DNA of 64,000 nt from JAFGJU01 sp964570935 (GCA_964570935.1 CAZMZP010000015.1:9591-73590), one strand, 5' to 3'; counted from the first letter of the stretch, positions 7,836-16,784 are shown. The notes: generated by a model from the sequence alone, not told the origin. Program-made: numbers and translations.

Positions 7836-10049
7836 CTACTTTCCCATTACCGGCTGAAACCCCGGGACGCCGGCCTGCCAGAACATGAACGCCCAGATGT
7901 CGGCCATCTCTTCCTGGATCTGTTTCTTCGTCGTTCCGATTCCGTGTCCGGCCTCGTAGTCGATGCGGAGGAGCACCGGCTTGCCGCTGGCGGTCGCGGC
8001 CTGAAGACGGGCGCCCATCTTGACCGTTTCCCACGGCTCCACCCGCGGGTCGTTGATACCGTGGGTGAGCATGGTGGCCGGGTACTTCACTCCGTCCTCG
8101 ACGTGGTGGTAAGCGCTCATCTCGTAAAGCGCTTTGAAACCCTCCTCGGTCGTGACCGAGCCGAACTCCGGAATGTTCGGGACGCCGTTCGGAGTCGTCT
8201 CGGCCCGCAGCATGTCCAGAGACCCGACTTGAGGTATGGCCATTCCGAAAAGCTCCGGCCTCTCGGTCATCGCCCGGCCTATGAGGATGCCGCCCGCGCT
8301 TCCGCCGGTGCCGGCCAGCTTAGACGGCGAAGTGTACTTGTGTTCTATCAGGTACTCCGCGCAGGCGATGAAGTCTTTCCACGTGTTGGGCTTCGTCGCC
8401 TTGTAGCCCGCTTTGTACCAGTCCTCGCCGTATTCGCCGCCGCCCCTGACGTGCGCGGTGGCAAGTATGCCGCCCCTTTCGAGGAAGGCCAGCGTTCTCG
8501 GGACGTACCACGGCTCCTGCGGTATCCCGTATGAGCCGTAGCCCGACAGCAAGGTCGGATTCGAGCCGTCCAGCTTGATGCCCTTCTTGTACACTATCGA
8601 CAGCGGGACCGCCGTGCCGTCGTGGCTCTTCGCCATCACTACCACGGACTCGACGCTCTCGGGCAGGTCAAACTCGGCCGCGGGCTGAAGCCCGGTGTTG
8701 GCCAGCTGCTTGGTGGCCGGGTCGTACGAATACACCTGCGGGGCCTTGGTCCAGGCGGCCATCGTCAGGAATATTCCGTCGCACCTGGGCTCGGCCGCCG
8801 AAAGTTCGACTGTCCCGTCGAACGGCAGGGCAACCGTTTCCGGCGCGGCGTTGTACGGGACGCGCATGAGCTTCCCGAACACGCCGTCCCTCGTCTGAAC
8901 GTATACGGCGTCCTTGGCGGCCGCTACGGCGGCCAGGACCGCGCCGCTCTGGGGTATGACCACCTCGGCCTTGGAGACGTCGGGCGCCGAGATGCTCGTC
9001 TTGACGAGCTTGAACCGCGGCGCGTCCTTGTGGGTCAGCAAGTAGAGGTTCCCACCGCCGGCCACAGCACCGGTGACGGCGTCCTCCACGTCACACACTT
9101 TCTTCCAGGGAGTGTCGGCCGCGCCCAGCGACGCGACGGGCGCGACGTACAACGTCAACTCGTTCTGCACTCCGTGCGCGATGACACCCAGCGCGTGATC
9201 GGAACCGGGGTCCGTGTAGACGATGGGTATATCGGAAGTCTCTATCTTGGCCAGGGGCGAGAGCTCGTGGCCTAAAACCGCCACGTCCTTCTCCGGGTCG
9301 TCTCCCATCACGTGCAGGAAGACCTTGCTCTTCTGATAGCGCTCGAGCGGGTCCATTTCCTCTGTGAGCTTCTGGAGCCGGATGTAGAGGAACGACTTTC
9401 CGTCGCCGCGCCAGTTCACCTCGCCGAACTGCGCCCTGTCGATTGGCTTGTCGGCTTCTGCTCCGGTCGCGGTCTCCAGCACGTGTATGACCGCGTCTTC
9501 GGAGCCTGCGGCGGAGACGCCGTACGCCAGGTACTTGCCGTCCCAGGAGGGCTCGAAATAGTTGATGGCGTGGGGTCTCCCGGTAGCCTGGGCGTAGGTC
9601 TCGGGGTCGACCAGGAGTCTCTCCTCGCCCTTGAGTCCGTTGCGGACGTACAGCTTGAACACGTTGTCCTGGGGGAGCCGCTTCAGGTAGAAGAACAGGT
9701 CGTTGGGCAGTCTTCTAACGTCCCAGATCCTCGCCGAAAGCGCCTTGTCGATCGTCTGCATTCTGTCGAGGAGCTCCTTGCGGCCGGGGATCCGGTCCAG
9801 GATGCTCCGCGTGTAGTCCGCCTGCGCCTTCACCCACGCCTGAACCTCGGGGTCAGACAGGTTCTCCATGTACCGGTATGGGTCGTCTACCTGCACGTTG
9901 AAATATGTGTCCTGAACGTTTCTGACCGGCGCCGCCGGCGGCGGAGCCGGCAGGGCCGACGTCTCGGGGCCGGCCGCAAGCCCGGCGCATGCCCAGGCAA
10001 GCTGCAGGCAGACAATCGCGGCCAGAACGACTTTGAAACACGGTTTCAC
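7836..10049 (-). CDS. Secreted prolyl oligopeptidase family protein (S9A)
   Basis: Serine peptidase of the prolyl oligopeptidase family that cuts short peptides, usually after Pro. The start is GTG 10049, seven bases after GAGGAGG; an in-frame ATG seven codons earlier overlaps that site and is unlikely. Residues 1-26 form a signal peptide, so it acts in the periplasm or outside. The 737-residue protein has a propeller domain (about 90-450) and a hydrolase domain with Ser584 (TGGSAGG), Asp667 (GINDPRV) and His702 (EAGHGIG). It is the second S9A peptidase within 6 kb and is followed after one base by the histidine kinase gene. Confidence 0.92.
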   Translation of the reverse strand: MKPCFKVVLAAIVCLQLAWACAGLAAGPETSALPAPPPAAPVRNVQDTYFNVQVDDPYRYMENLSDPEVQAWVKAQADYTRSILDRIPGRKELLDRMQTIDKALSARIWDVRRLPNDLFFYLKRLPQDNVFKLYVRNGLKGEERLLVDPETYAQATGRPHAINYFEPSWDGKYLAYGVSAAGSEDAVIHVLETATGAEADKPIDRAQFGEVNWRGDGKSFLYIRLQKLTEEMDPLERYQKSKVFLHVMGDDPEKDVAVLGHELSPLAKIETSDIPIVYTDPGSDHALGVIAHGVQNELTLYVAPVASLGAADTPWKKVCDVEDAVTGAVAGGGNLYLLTHKDAPRFKLVKTSISAPDVSKAEVVIPQSGAVLAAVAAAKDAVYVQTRDGVFGKLMRVPYNAAPETVALPFDGTVELSAAEPRCDGIFLTMAAWTKAPQVYSYDPATKQLANTGLQPAAEFDLPESVESVVVMAKSHDGTAVPLSIVYKKGIKLDGSNPTLLSGYGSYGIPQEPWYVPRTLAFLERGGILATAHVRGGGEYGEDWYKAGYKATKPNTWKDFIACAEYLIEHKYTSPSKLAGTGGSAGGILIGRAMTERPELFGMAIPQVGSLDMLRAETTPNGVPNIPEFGSVTTEEGFKALYEMSAYHHVEDGVKYPATMLTHGINDPRVEPWETVKMGARLQAATASGKPVLLRIDYEAGHGIGTTKKQIQEEMADIWAFMFWQAGVPGFQPVMGK

Positions 10050-10130
10050 TTGGTTTCCTCCTCTTGGCAATGCGAGACTTGTGTCGCGCCGCCGGGCCGG
10101 TGGGGCTCCGTCCGCGACGACAACTGCGGC

Positions 10131-11549
10131 CTAGACGTCAAAATACATGGCCACCTCAAACGGGTGTGGCCGGTTCCGCACGTTGTAGTATTCCTCGCGC
10201 TTGACCTTTATCCATTCCTCCAGCTGGCCGTGGTCGAACACGTCGCCTTTCAGCAGGAACTCGGAATCCCGCTCCAGCGCGTCCAGCGCCTCCCGCAGGG
10301 ACCCGGGCAGCGGCCTGATGGCTGTGCGCTGCTCCTCGGTCCACGTGAATACGTTCTGGTCGATGGGACCGAATCCAAGCTTCCGCGGGTCGAGCTTTTT
10401 CTGGACTCCGTCAAGACCGGCCATGAGCTGGACCGCCATGGCCAGGTAGACGTTGCAGGTGGCGTCAGGAGGGCGGAACTCGAAGCGCGCCGTGTCCGGC
10501 CGGTCGGCGTATTTGGGCACCCTTATGGCGGCGCTTCTGTTGCCCAGACTGAAGAAGGCATTGACCGGAGCCTCAAACCCTGGAACCAGGCGGCTGTAGG
10601 AGTTTGTCGTGGGGTTCGTGAACGCCAGAATGGCCGGCCCGTGCGTCAGCAGCCCGCCGATGTAGTAGAGCGCGGTGTCGCTCAGCTTGCCGTACCCGTT
10701 CGCGTTGAAGAACAGATTCTGGCCCTTCCCGTAAAGCTGCTGGTGGAAGTGCATGCCGTTTCCGGCCTCGCCGAAAAGCGGTTTCGGCATGAAGGTGACG
10801 GTCTTCTGGTGCCGGTGCGCCGTCATCTTGGTGACGTACTTGACCATCTGCGTCACGTCGCCGCAGCGCAGCAGGCCCATCAGCGGCGTCTCGATCTCGC
10901 ACTGGCCGGGGCCTCCGACCTCGTGATGATGGTACTTGACCTCGATGCCCATCGACTCGAGCAGCATCGTGATTTCGCTCCTCAAGTTGAACAGCTGGTC
11001 CTTTGGCGGAATCGCGTGGTAGCCGCCGTGGAGCGGGATCAGATGGCCGTGGCCGCCGCGTGCGCTCTGCCAGTCGGCCTCGTTGCTCTCGACCCTGTAC
11101 GACGCGGCGTTCACCCGGTTCTCGAACGAGACGCTGTCGAAGACGTAGAACTCGTATTCCGGTCCCCAGCGACTCTCGTCCGCCAGCCCGAGCTCGCGCA
11201 TGAACGTCTCGGCGCGGATGGCAATGTTTCGAGGGTCGCGCACGAACGGTGTTTTGTCGTCAGCCTCGTAGGCGGAGCAGATGAAACTGAGACAGGGGAC
11301 CTCCCAGAACGGGTCGCGGAACCCTGTGGAAAGGTCCGGCAGGAGGACCATGTCGCCGGCTTTCACCGGCCTTAAGCCCACGGCCGAACCGTCGAACGCC
11401 ACACCGTCCTTCATCAGTGTTTCGTTGAACTGGCCCGCCGGGAGAGAGACGTGGCGCCAGCGGCCTCCCAGGTCTGTGAACTTGAGGTCGATCATCCGAA
11501 TGCCGTCGTTGAGAATGTGGGATTTGGCGGCATCAAAGCTCTTGAACAT
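10131..11549 (-). CDS. glnA: Glutamine synthetase type I
   Basis: Makes glutamine from glutamate, ammonia and ATP; cytosolic dodecamer. The 472-residue protein has the type I length. Visible landmarks are the N-terminal beta-grasp with the FDGSA loop, WGPEYEFYVFD (metal ligands), VGGPGQCEIE, GNGMHFHQ and the glutamate-binding NRSAAIRVP. The position where adenylylated enzymes have Asn-Leu-Tyr-Asp-Leu-Pro reads Asn-Val-Phe-Thr-Trp-Thr, so the modified Tyr is absent and regulation by adenylylation is unlikely. ATG 11549 has GGAGTG upstream and the family N-terminus; the frame continues six codons further. It lies 125 bases downstream of asnA, another ammonia-consuming enzyme. Confidence 0.96.
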   Translation of the reverse strand: MFKSFDAAKSHILNDGIRMIDLKFTDLGGRWRHVSLPAGQFNETLMKDGVAFDGSAVGLRPVKAGDMVLLPDLSTGFRDPFWEVPCLSFICSAYEADDKTPFVRDPRNIAIRAETFMRELGLADESRWGPEYEFYVFDSVSFENRVNAASYRVESNEADWQSARGGHGHLIPLHGGYHAIPPKDQLFNLRSEITMLLESMGIEVKYHHHEVGGPGQCEIETPLMGLLRCGDVTQMVKYVTKMTAHRHQKTVTFMPKPLFGEAGNGMHFHQQLYGKGQNLFFNANGYGKLSDTALYYIGGLLTHGPAILAFTNPTTNSYSRLVPGFEAPVNAFFSLGNRSAAIRVPKYADRPDTARFEFRPPDATCNVYLAMAVQLMAGLDGVQKKLDPRKLGFGPIDQNVFTWTEEQRTAIRPLPGSLREALDALERDSEFLLKGDVFDHGQLEEWIKVKREEYYNVRNRPHPFEVAMYFDV

Positions 11550-11626
11550 TGTCACACTCCGGGCCAACGCCTGTTCTTGTTCCGGATTCTGCAGCGTGAT
11601 CCCGTCTGCCGGGCTGATGCCGACGG

Positions 11627-11652
11627 CGCCCCGGCCCGGTGGGGTCGGGGCG
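11627..11652 (-). terminator. Hairpin downstream of asnA
   Basis: CGCCCCG (11627-11633) and CGGGGCG (11646-11652) pair perfectly, with more G-C pairs possible inside. It begins 23 bases after the asnA stop and lies before glnA. No T-run follows, so it may only attenuate or stabilise transcript ends. Confidence 0.3.
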
Positions 11653-11674
11653 CGTCAGACTAATGGCAGGCGCC

Positions 11675-12811
11675 CTATTCGAGGACGTAGATCTTCTTCT
11701 TGGCGCACATCTCCTTGAGTATCTTCGGCCAGACCGTAACGCTGACTTCACCCAGGTGCGCCTTCTTCAGCAGCGACATCATCGTGCGCGACTGTCCGAT
11801 TCCGCCTCCGATGCTCAGAGGCACTTCCATGCTGGTGATGGCCTTGTGGTACGGCAGCTTCAGCCAGTCCAGCTGTCCGGTCATCTCCAGCTGCTTCTTG
11901 AGCGTCGTCGGGTTGACGCGTACGCCCATCGAGGTCAGCTCGTGACGGCGCTTGGTTACCTGGTTCCATACAAGGATGTCACCGTTCAGACCGTGCATGG
12001 GTCTTCCGTCCTCGGACACGGTCTCCGTTACCCAGTCGTCGTAGTCCGCGGCGCGCATCTCGTGAGGATAGCCGTCCTTGAGCGTCCAGCCCACGCCGAT
12101 GATGAATACCGCCGGGTACTTCTGGAGGACGGCGGTCTCCCTCTGCTTGCGCGGCAGGTCGGGGAACATGTCGAGAATGTCTTCCGCGTGCAGGAACTTG
12201 AGCTCGTCGGCCATGTCGGGCCACTGCTTGGTCTTGAGCTTGGGATACATCTTCTGTACGTGGTTCTCGGCGCCCTTAAGTACCTTCCATATCCTGGTAA
12301 CGGTGTCCCTGAGGTACTTGAGATTGCGCTGGTCTTCGGTGATGACCCTCTCCCAGTCCCACTGGTCGACGTACGAGCTGTGGTCGTGGTCCAGGAAATA
12401 GTCCTTGCGCACCGCGCGCATGTCAGTGCAGATGCCCTCTCCGACCTTGCAGTCGAACTGCTTCAGCGCCACCCTTTTCCACTTGGTGGCGGCCTGTACG
12501 ACCTGGGCGTCGATCGGGTTCTGGTTGTGGTCGTTGTTGATGTGGAACTGGATGGGAGTGCGGGCGCCGTCGCGGTCGAGCATGTCGTTGACGCCGCTCT
12601 CCACGTCAACGATGAGGGGAACCTGCACCATCATGAGATTGAGCTCGCTGCACAGCCCGTCCTCGATGTACTCCTTCGCGGCGTACAGCGCCTTCATCGT
12701 CTCCTTGCGGTCCAGGATCGGGTAGTAGTCGTTCGGCAGGATCTTTTCCAGGTCCGCGTAATTGCCGATACCGGGTCCCGCGAGATCAGCTTTCTTGTCA
12801 GCAGTTGCCAT
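11675..12811 (-). CDS. asnA: Aspartate-ammonia ligase (asparagine synthetase A)
   Basis: Makes asparagine from aspartate, ammonia and ATP via a beta-aspartyl-AMP intermediate; class II tRNA-synthetase-like fold, cytosolic. Landmarks: AATKWKR, SSYVDQWDWERV, the RAADYDDW motif, LNGDILVWN, ELTSMGVRV and IGGGIGQSR, all in family order. At 378 residues it is longer than the 330-residue E. coli enzyme, mainly by an N-terminal extension of about 35 residues and an insertion around residue 190. ATG 12811 follows a strong AAGGAGG at good spacing. A clear promoter (13012-13040) lies about 195 bases upstream; glnA may be transcribed from it too. Confidence 0.95.
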   Translation of the reverse strand: MATADKKADLAGPGIGNYADLEKILPNDYYPILDRKETMKALYAAKEYIEDGLCSELNLMMVQVPLIVDVESGVNDMLDRDGARTPIQFHINNDHNQNPIDAQVVQAATKWKRVALKQFDCKVGEGICTDMRAVRKDYFLDHDHSSYVDQWDWERVITEDQRNLKYLRDTVTRIWKVLKGAENHVQKMYPKLKTKQWPDMADELKFLHAEDILDMFPDLPRKQRETAVLQKYPAVFIIGVGWTLKDGYPHEMRAADYDDWVTETVSEDGRPMHGLNGDILVWNQVTKRRHELTSMGVRVNPTTLKKQLEMTGQLDWLKLPYHKAITSMEVPLSIGGGIGQSRTMMSLLKKAHLGEVSVTVWPKILKEMCAKKKIYVLE

Positions 12812-13011
12812 GCGTGAAAACCTCCTTGAGTAGACTGAAACGTACAGTGTGACCCTGCACCGGCCGAGCGGACGCAATTGCCACGTGCGAGCGCCGCGCA
12901 CGCCGGCGGGGTGCTCGCGGCGTCACCCGCGGATACCTCGCCGGAAGGCGCATGCTTGCCCGCGCACCCGGGCACTGGCCCTTTTTTGATTCAAACAGAC
13001 AATGACCCACC

Positions 13012-13040
13012 ATTATCGCACGCTTTCACGGAGTGGTCAA
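13012..13040 (-). promoter_or_regulatory. Promoter of asnA
   Basis: On the minus strand TTGACC (13035-13040) and GATAAT (13012-13017) are 17 bases apart, close to the sigma70 consensus. Transcription would start near 13005 and run into asnA. Confidence 0.7.
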
Positions 13041-13085
13041 TAGTGGCATCCGACGGCCGGTGACGGCGTCACGCTATAACAGGCA

Positions 13086-13114
13086 TTGACTTAGCGAGTC
13101 AACCGGAGTACAAT
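13086..13114 (+). promoter_or_regulatory. Promoter of the beta-helix gene
   Basis: TTGACT (13086-13091) and TACAAT (13109-13114) are 17 bases apart. The start site would be near 13121, giving a leader of about 56 bases before ATG 13177. Confidence 0.7.
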
Positions 13115-13176
13115 TGCGTAGTGGGCAGATGTCCCGCGGGGTTTCAGGCAGGCATTGTCGCAACGGGGCTTCGGTC

Positions 13177-14040
13177 ATGAGACTCACGATAGCGCTTCTG
13201 GTATGCGCAGTTCTGCTGGTTCCGGCCGGCTCGGACGCCCGCACCTGGCTTGTGAGGCAGGACGGGACCGGCGACTGTACGGCCATTCAGGCCTGCTGCA
13301 ACTCGGCCGGGTACGGCGACACTGTTTTGGTGGCAGCTGGCGTGTATAACGAGAAGGTCGCTCTGTATTACGGCATCAAGCTGTTCAGCGAGGACGGCCC
13401 CTCAGTCACTGTCATAACCCCCCCGAGTATCGATGTTCCCGCAGTACTCATGTCCTCGCCGAGCGTCGTCGATGGGTTCACGGTGCGGGGCAAAGGGATC
13501 GGCATGGGATATGTGGGAGGCGTCCAGATTTCGGGCGGCACCCTGAGAAATTGCGTGATTGTCAACTGCACGGCCCAGGGGATCGATAACTCCGGCGCGG
13601 CTGGCGGCATTTACGCGGGCGGTAGTGCGGTGATTGAGGCGAATACCATTGTGAACAACGGTCACTGGGTGACCGCAGGCGGTATTTACTGCGCCGGCAC
13701 ATTCAAGGGCAGGATAGAGCACAACATCATCGCACTTAACACGGGCTACGGGGTCTACTGTGAGTTCCCCTCGTACCCCACGCTCGTCTGCAACGATGTC
13801 TGGGGTAACGCAGGCGGGAACTACGGCGGGGGATGGTGTGGGGACTTCACGGGATACAACGGGAACGTCTCGGTCGATCCTCTGTTCTGTGATTCCGCGC
13901 ACAGTGACTACAGGCTTCGCGGTGATTCTCCGTGCGTCAACGCGGCCGGTTGCGGCCGTATCGGAGTGTTCGGAGCCGCGTGCGGACCGACAGGCGTGAC
14001 GGCCGTCACGTGGGGACGGGTCAAGGTGCTGTTCCGATAG
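13177..14040 (+). CDS. Secreted right-handed parallel beta-helix protein
   Basis: A 287-residue exported protein of unknown activity. Residues 1-22 are a signal peptide (MRLTIALLVC and a hydrophobic core ending Ser-Asp-Ala). The body shows short Gly/Asn/Val-rich turns typical of pectin-lyase-like parallel beta-helices, with repeated phrases such as GGIYAGGSAVIEAN and NIIALNTGYGVYCE. A C-terminal VDPLFCDSAHSDYRLRGDSP cap is followed by a Cys-rich end. Such proteins bind or cleave polysaccharides or act at the surface; no catalytic set is recognisable. The last residues, TWGRVKVLFR, resemble the end of the diheme protein at 21913. ATG 13177 is chosen because it opens the signal peptide, although its ribosome site is weak. 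Confidence 0.8.
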   Translation: MRLTIALLVCAVLLVPAGSDARTWLVRQDGTGDCTAIQACCNSAGYGDTVLVAAGVYNEKVALYYGIKLFSEDGPSVTVITPPSIDVPAVLMSSPSVVDGFTVRGKGIGMGYVGGVQISGGTLRNCVIVNCTAQGIDNSGAAGGIYAGGSAVIEANTIVNNGHWVTAGGIYCAGTFKGRIEHNIIALNTGYGVYCEFPSYPTLVCNDVWGNAGGNYGGGWCGDFTGYNGNVSVDPLFCDSAHSDYRLRGDSPCVNAAGCGRIGVFGAACGPTGVTAVTWGRVKVLFR

Positions 14041-14077
14041 CCGGCCGGCGCCCTGCCGTTGTTCGCCCTCTGCCCGC

Positions 14078-14596
14078 CTACTCCACCCTCACCAGCTTGA
14101 GCGGGCTTCTGTATTGGACGATGTACGGGTCCTGGGTACCGTCCGACGAGTAGATGTCCACGTTCGTGAGCCACAGAGTGTCGGCCTCTACCCGGTACTC
14201 GAAAACTCCCTTGCCGCCCACGTACTCGGGGGTCTTGGCGACGGCGGGGTGGGTGGTGAGAGTGGTGTCGGTGAGCTCGTAGGTTCCGGAGTTCACTATG
14301 AAGGTGTCGAAATCCCTGACCTTCTCGTCGTACGTGGGAAACCATGTTTTCGCGGAACCCTGACGGGGTTCACGGCCGGGTATCCAGACCATGCTGTAGT
14401 GCCGGGCCGTGAAGATGTAGAGGCTCGGCTGCGGGGCGGGATTCATGGTCTCTCCCTCGGGCCCCACGTTCCTTATCTCCGCTATCTTCCACACCCCCTC
14501 GATGGGGTGTTTTGCCGGCGCCTGCGACTTCTGGCAGGACACCATAGCGACGAGCGCAACCACTAGGACAACTAGAAAGACGGAAGCGCGCAGCAT
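14078..14596 (-). CDS. Lipocalin-like lipoprotein
   Basis: A 172-residue lipoprotein: a hydrophobic leader ending at a lipobox (Val-Ala-Met-Val-Ser-Cys, Cys21), so it is anchored in a membrane on the periplasmic side. The mature part begins with an IEGVWKIAEIRNVG strand and continues as an all-beta domain with a Ser-Gly-Thr-Tyr-Glu-Leu strand, as in lipocalin-like (calycin) domains that bind small hydrophobic ligands. AAGGAGGAG precedes ATG 14596 at ideal spacing. It is convergent with the beta-helix gene and is not obviously in an operon. The fold is inferred from strand pattern only; the ligand is unknown. Confidence 0.7.
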   Translation of the reverse strand: MLRASVFLVVLVVALVAMVSCQKSQAPAKHPIEGVWKIAEIRNVGPEGETMNPAPQPSLYIFTARHYSMVWIPGREPRQGSAKTWFPTYDEKVRDFDTFIVNSGTYELTDTTLTTHPAVAKTPEYVGGKGVFEYRVEADTLWLTNVDIYSSDGTQDPYIVQYRSPLKLVRVE

Positions 14597-14689
14597 GTCT
14601 CCTCCTTTACGGTAACTTTAATACAGTCTGGTGCTACTAAGATTTCAGGGGGTAAGTCTTAATAAGGGCCCGTTCGATGCCCGACGACG

Positions 14690-15133
14690 TCACAGCCGTT
14701 TCCTGAACGCCCACTGGGTCTTGACGACGTCGTAGCCGATGCTTTCGTAGAAGGGCCGCGCGCCGTCCCGCACCACATTGGAGCGAAGGCTCACTGCCGC
14801 ACAGCCCTCGCGGCGCGCCCATTCCTCCGCGCGTTTCATCAGTACGCGGCCCACGCCCTTGCCGCGCCACTCCCGGTCGACCACGAGCCCCTCCACCTCC
14901 GCGTGGCGGTCGGATACCAGAATGGTTCGCGCGCAGACCTGGACCCACCCCACGGCCCCGCCGTCCGGAGACTCGGCTATGAAGACGGCGTGTCCTTTGT
15001 CTCCGGCATGCTGAAGGCGGAGCTCCACGTCGGCGGCGCTTGTAGGATACCCGAGCTGTGTGCACAGGGCCGCCACGCTCTCCGCGTCCCCGGCGCGCAG
15101 CGCACGGACCACGATGCTATCACTGTGAGGCAT
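14690..15133 (-). CDS. GNAT family N-acetyltransferase
   Basis: A 147-residue acetyl-CoA-dependent N-acetyltransferase of the AAC(6')-like type. The acetyl-CoA loop EWRGKGVGRVLM is near residues 87-98, with a preceding VEGLVVD strand and a C-terminal GARPFYESIGYDV motif. The substrate cannot be read from the sequence. It starts four bases after the stop of the small membrane protein gene upstream and is the last gene of the cupin/DsbD-like/NapH-like operon, so it may have no functional link with it. GGAGAT precedes the ATG. Confidence 0.85.
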   Translation of the reverse strand: MPHSDSIVVRALRAGDAESVAALCTQLGYPTSAADVELRLQHAGDKGHAVFIAESPDGGAVGWVQVCARTILVSDRHAEVEGLVVDREWRGKGVGRVLMKRAEEWARREGCAAVSLRSNVVRDGARPFYESIGYDVVKTQWAFRKRL

Positions 15134-15137
15134 TGTT

Positions 15138-15608
15138 CTATCTCCGTTTCGGATTCAACACGTTGACTCTCACGGCGCGCTCTTTGCCCAGGTCCAGAAC
15201 TTCCCGGACCCCCAACACCAGCGGGCTTAAGGGTTCGAGCTCCGCCTTGTTGGCGGCCGCACTGAGCCTGACAGAAAAGTCCGGCGCCCCGTCACGGTCG
15301 AAGTCTACTGCCTCGGTCAGCCGGTCCGGCAGGGACGCGCCGGCGCCAGGGGTCCACCTGACCTGCACGAACCCTCTTTTCGTTTCGCGGAACAACCCCT
15401 GGAACACGGGTTCGTTGACAGTCGTAACGTAGCCCTCGTGCGTGACGGTGCAAGCGCTCTTGCCCCCCGAGTACCAGGGCGAGATCTCCAGTCCCGTCAG
15501 TTCCGCGAAGCCCTTGTTCCACGAGTTCATCCCTATGAAGGTGGCCAGAATGATCGGCAGCGCCGTCAGCGCCCACGCGTACCCCAGAACGGACTTCAGT
15601 TTCCTCAT
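15138..15608 (-). CDS. Hypothetical membrane-anchored protein in the NapH-like operon
   Basis: I do not recognise this 156-residue protein. An N-terminal hydrophobic segment (about residues 10-28) would anchor it, with the rest in the periplasm. The C-terminal half contains a short acidic loop, DFDRDGAPDF, resembling calcium-binding Asp-rich loops of secreted repeat proteins. It lies nine bases after the NapH-like Fe-S protein gene and four before the GNAT gene, so it is co-transcribed with the former and could be a partner of that membrane complex. GAGGAGACACG precedes the ATG. Confidence 0.65.
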   Translation of the reverse strand: MRKLKSVLGYAWALTALPIILATFIGMNSWNKGFAELTGLEISPWYSGGKSACTVTHEGYVTTVNEPVFQGLFRETKRGFVQVRWTPGAGASLPDRLTEAVDFDRDGAPDFSVRLSAAANKAELEPLSPLVLGVREVLDLGKERAVRVNVLNPKRR

Positions 15609-15617
15609 CGTGTCTCC

Positions 15618-16784
15618 TCACTCTATCATGCTGCCGGTGGTAGCCAGTAGCGCCAACCGGTACAGGGCTCCCTGGATCATGCCTGCGCCGAAAACCGCGA
15701 GGAAGATGAACCCGGGGTACAGAAAGAACATCCGTGCCCTGCCGGAGTTCCCGGCTACGCGCGTCCCCTTTATGTGGTACGACAGCGCGCCCTGCGGGCA
15801 CGCGTCAACGCACTTGCCGCACTTGGTGCACGAGACGCGCGTCGTTCCCCCGGAGAGGCTCTCCGGGTCCAGGGAGAATGTGGGGCAGACTGTCACGCAT
15901 CGCTTGCAGTCCGTGCACTTTTCCTTCTCCACGCGGATGTCAAAAGCGTTCACTTTGTTGGTGAACGACTGAAAAGCCCCCATAGGGCAAAAAAGCCCGC
16001 ACTGGGTGCGTTTCCGGGTCAGAATCGGAAGCACGACGACGAGTCCGGCAAAAAGCGAAACAAAGATGACGGCCTGCAAAGCAGTCTGGAATGAATTGAC
16101 CTCGTTATACTCGGTCACGGTCTTGAACGGGCAGAGCCACGCGCAGTACGTGGGAGAAAGGGTCAGGGCCGAGATGACCACTATGGCCACCAGAACACCG
16201 TACGGCAGATAGGACCACTTTTTCGGGATGTGCCGTATGACCGGGTTCTTCCGGATGCGCGAGAAGCCGTCTTCGAGACCGCCGAAGAAGCAACCCCAGC
16301 TGCAGAATCCCCGACCCAGAGCCAGCGTGACCCCGAACCAGAGGACAATCATTGTTGAGATGTCGGCGAACCCCCCGAGGATCTTGCCCGGGAAGATGAT
16401 GGTCCTGGTCAGAGCCGCCGGGATGATGGTCATCGGGATGACCATGTGACAGAACGGGGTTTCCCCCTGGACGGCGTTGGCCGCGGTGAGGGCCATGCTG
16501 CCGCGCACCTCTATAAGATTGGTGATGAAGGTGATGACAAAGCCCACCGCCATGGTGACGAAGAAGATGGCCCTGTAGCGGTCCGTACGGCCGGTCCAGA
16601 CCATAAGGAAGAACAGGACGATTGTGAACACGAAGGTGAGTAGCAGGGGAATGACCCGCAGTGGGTCGGTGGGCAATCCGCCCTGCCCCATGGACAACAT
16701 GGCCATCAGCAGAAAGACTGGCAGCGTCGCCAGCAGGGCCTTGCCCCGGCCCCTCTTCCTCTTGCCCGGAATCGCAGGAGTCAT
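15618..16784 (-). CDS. NapH-like 4Fe-4S membrane protein
   Basis: A 388-residue membrane protein that passes electrons between the quinone pool and periplasmic or cytosolic partners, as NapH, NosR and CcoG relatives do. It has about six hydrophobic segments interrupted by Cys motifs: CSWGCFFGG, YCAWLCPFK and CGLFCPMGA. Two ferredoxin-type clusters follow (CTDCKRCVTVCP and CTKCGKCVDACP), then a last hydrophobic segment. ATG 16784 overlaps the stop of the upstream DsbD-like gene by four bases (ATGA), so translation is coupled. The open frame extends further upstream, but that part reads as the neighbour in another frame. No terminal oxidoreductase is nearby, so the partner is unknown. Confidence 0.85.
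   Translation of the reverse strand: MTPAIPGKRKRGRGKALLATLPVFLLMAMLSMGQGGLPTDPLRVIPLLLTFVFTIVLFFLMVWTGRTDRYRAIFFVTMAVGFVITFITNLIEVRGSMALTAANAVQGETPFCHMVIPMTIIPAALTRTIIFPGKILGGFADISTMIVLWFGVTLALGRGFCSWGCFFGGLEDGFSRIRKNPVIRHIPKKWSYLPYGVLVAIVVISALTLSPTYCAWLCPFKTVTEYNEVNSFQTALQAVIFVSLFAGLVVVLPILTRKRTQCGLFCPMGAFQSFTNKVNAFDIRVEKEKCTDCKRCVTVCPTFSLDPESLSGGTTRVSCTKCGKCVDACPQGALSYHIKGTRVAGNSGRARMFFLYPGFIFLAVFGAGMIQGALYRLALLATTGSMIE

Larger units (their letters stand above)
12812..13176. other. Divergent regulatory region between asnA and the beta-helix gene
   Basis: No gene is supported in these 365 bases. It carries back-to-back promoters: one reading left to asnA (13012-13040) and one reading right to the beta-helix gene (13086-13114). 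The asnA side includes a leader of roughly 195 bases, GC-rich and without a recognised riboswitch. Confidence 0.6.

Noticed and set aside
9312..11375. 687-codon plus-strand frame across the peptidase and glutamine synthetase genes
   Set aside because: It spans two well-supported minus-strand genes and shows only Val/Arg/Gln-rich shadow sequence.
12970..12987. Hairpin GGGC-ACTG-GCCC followed by six T on the plus strand
   Set aside because: It looks like an intrinsic terminator, but no plus-strand gene ends there; it lies in the asnA leader on the other strand.
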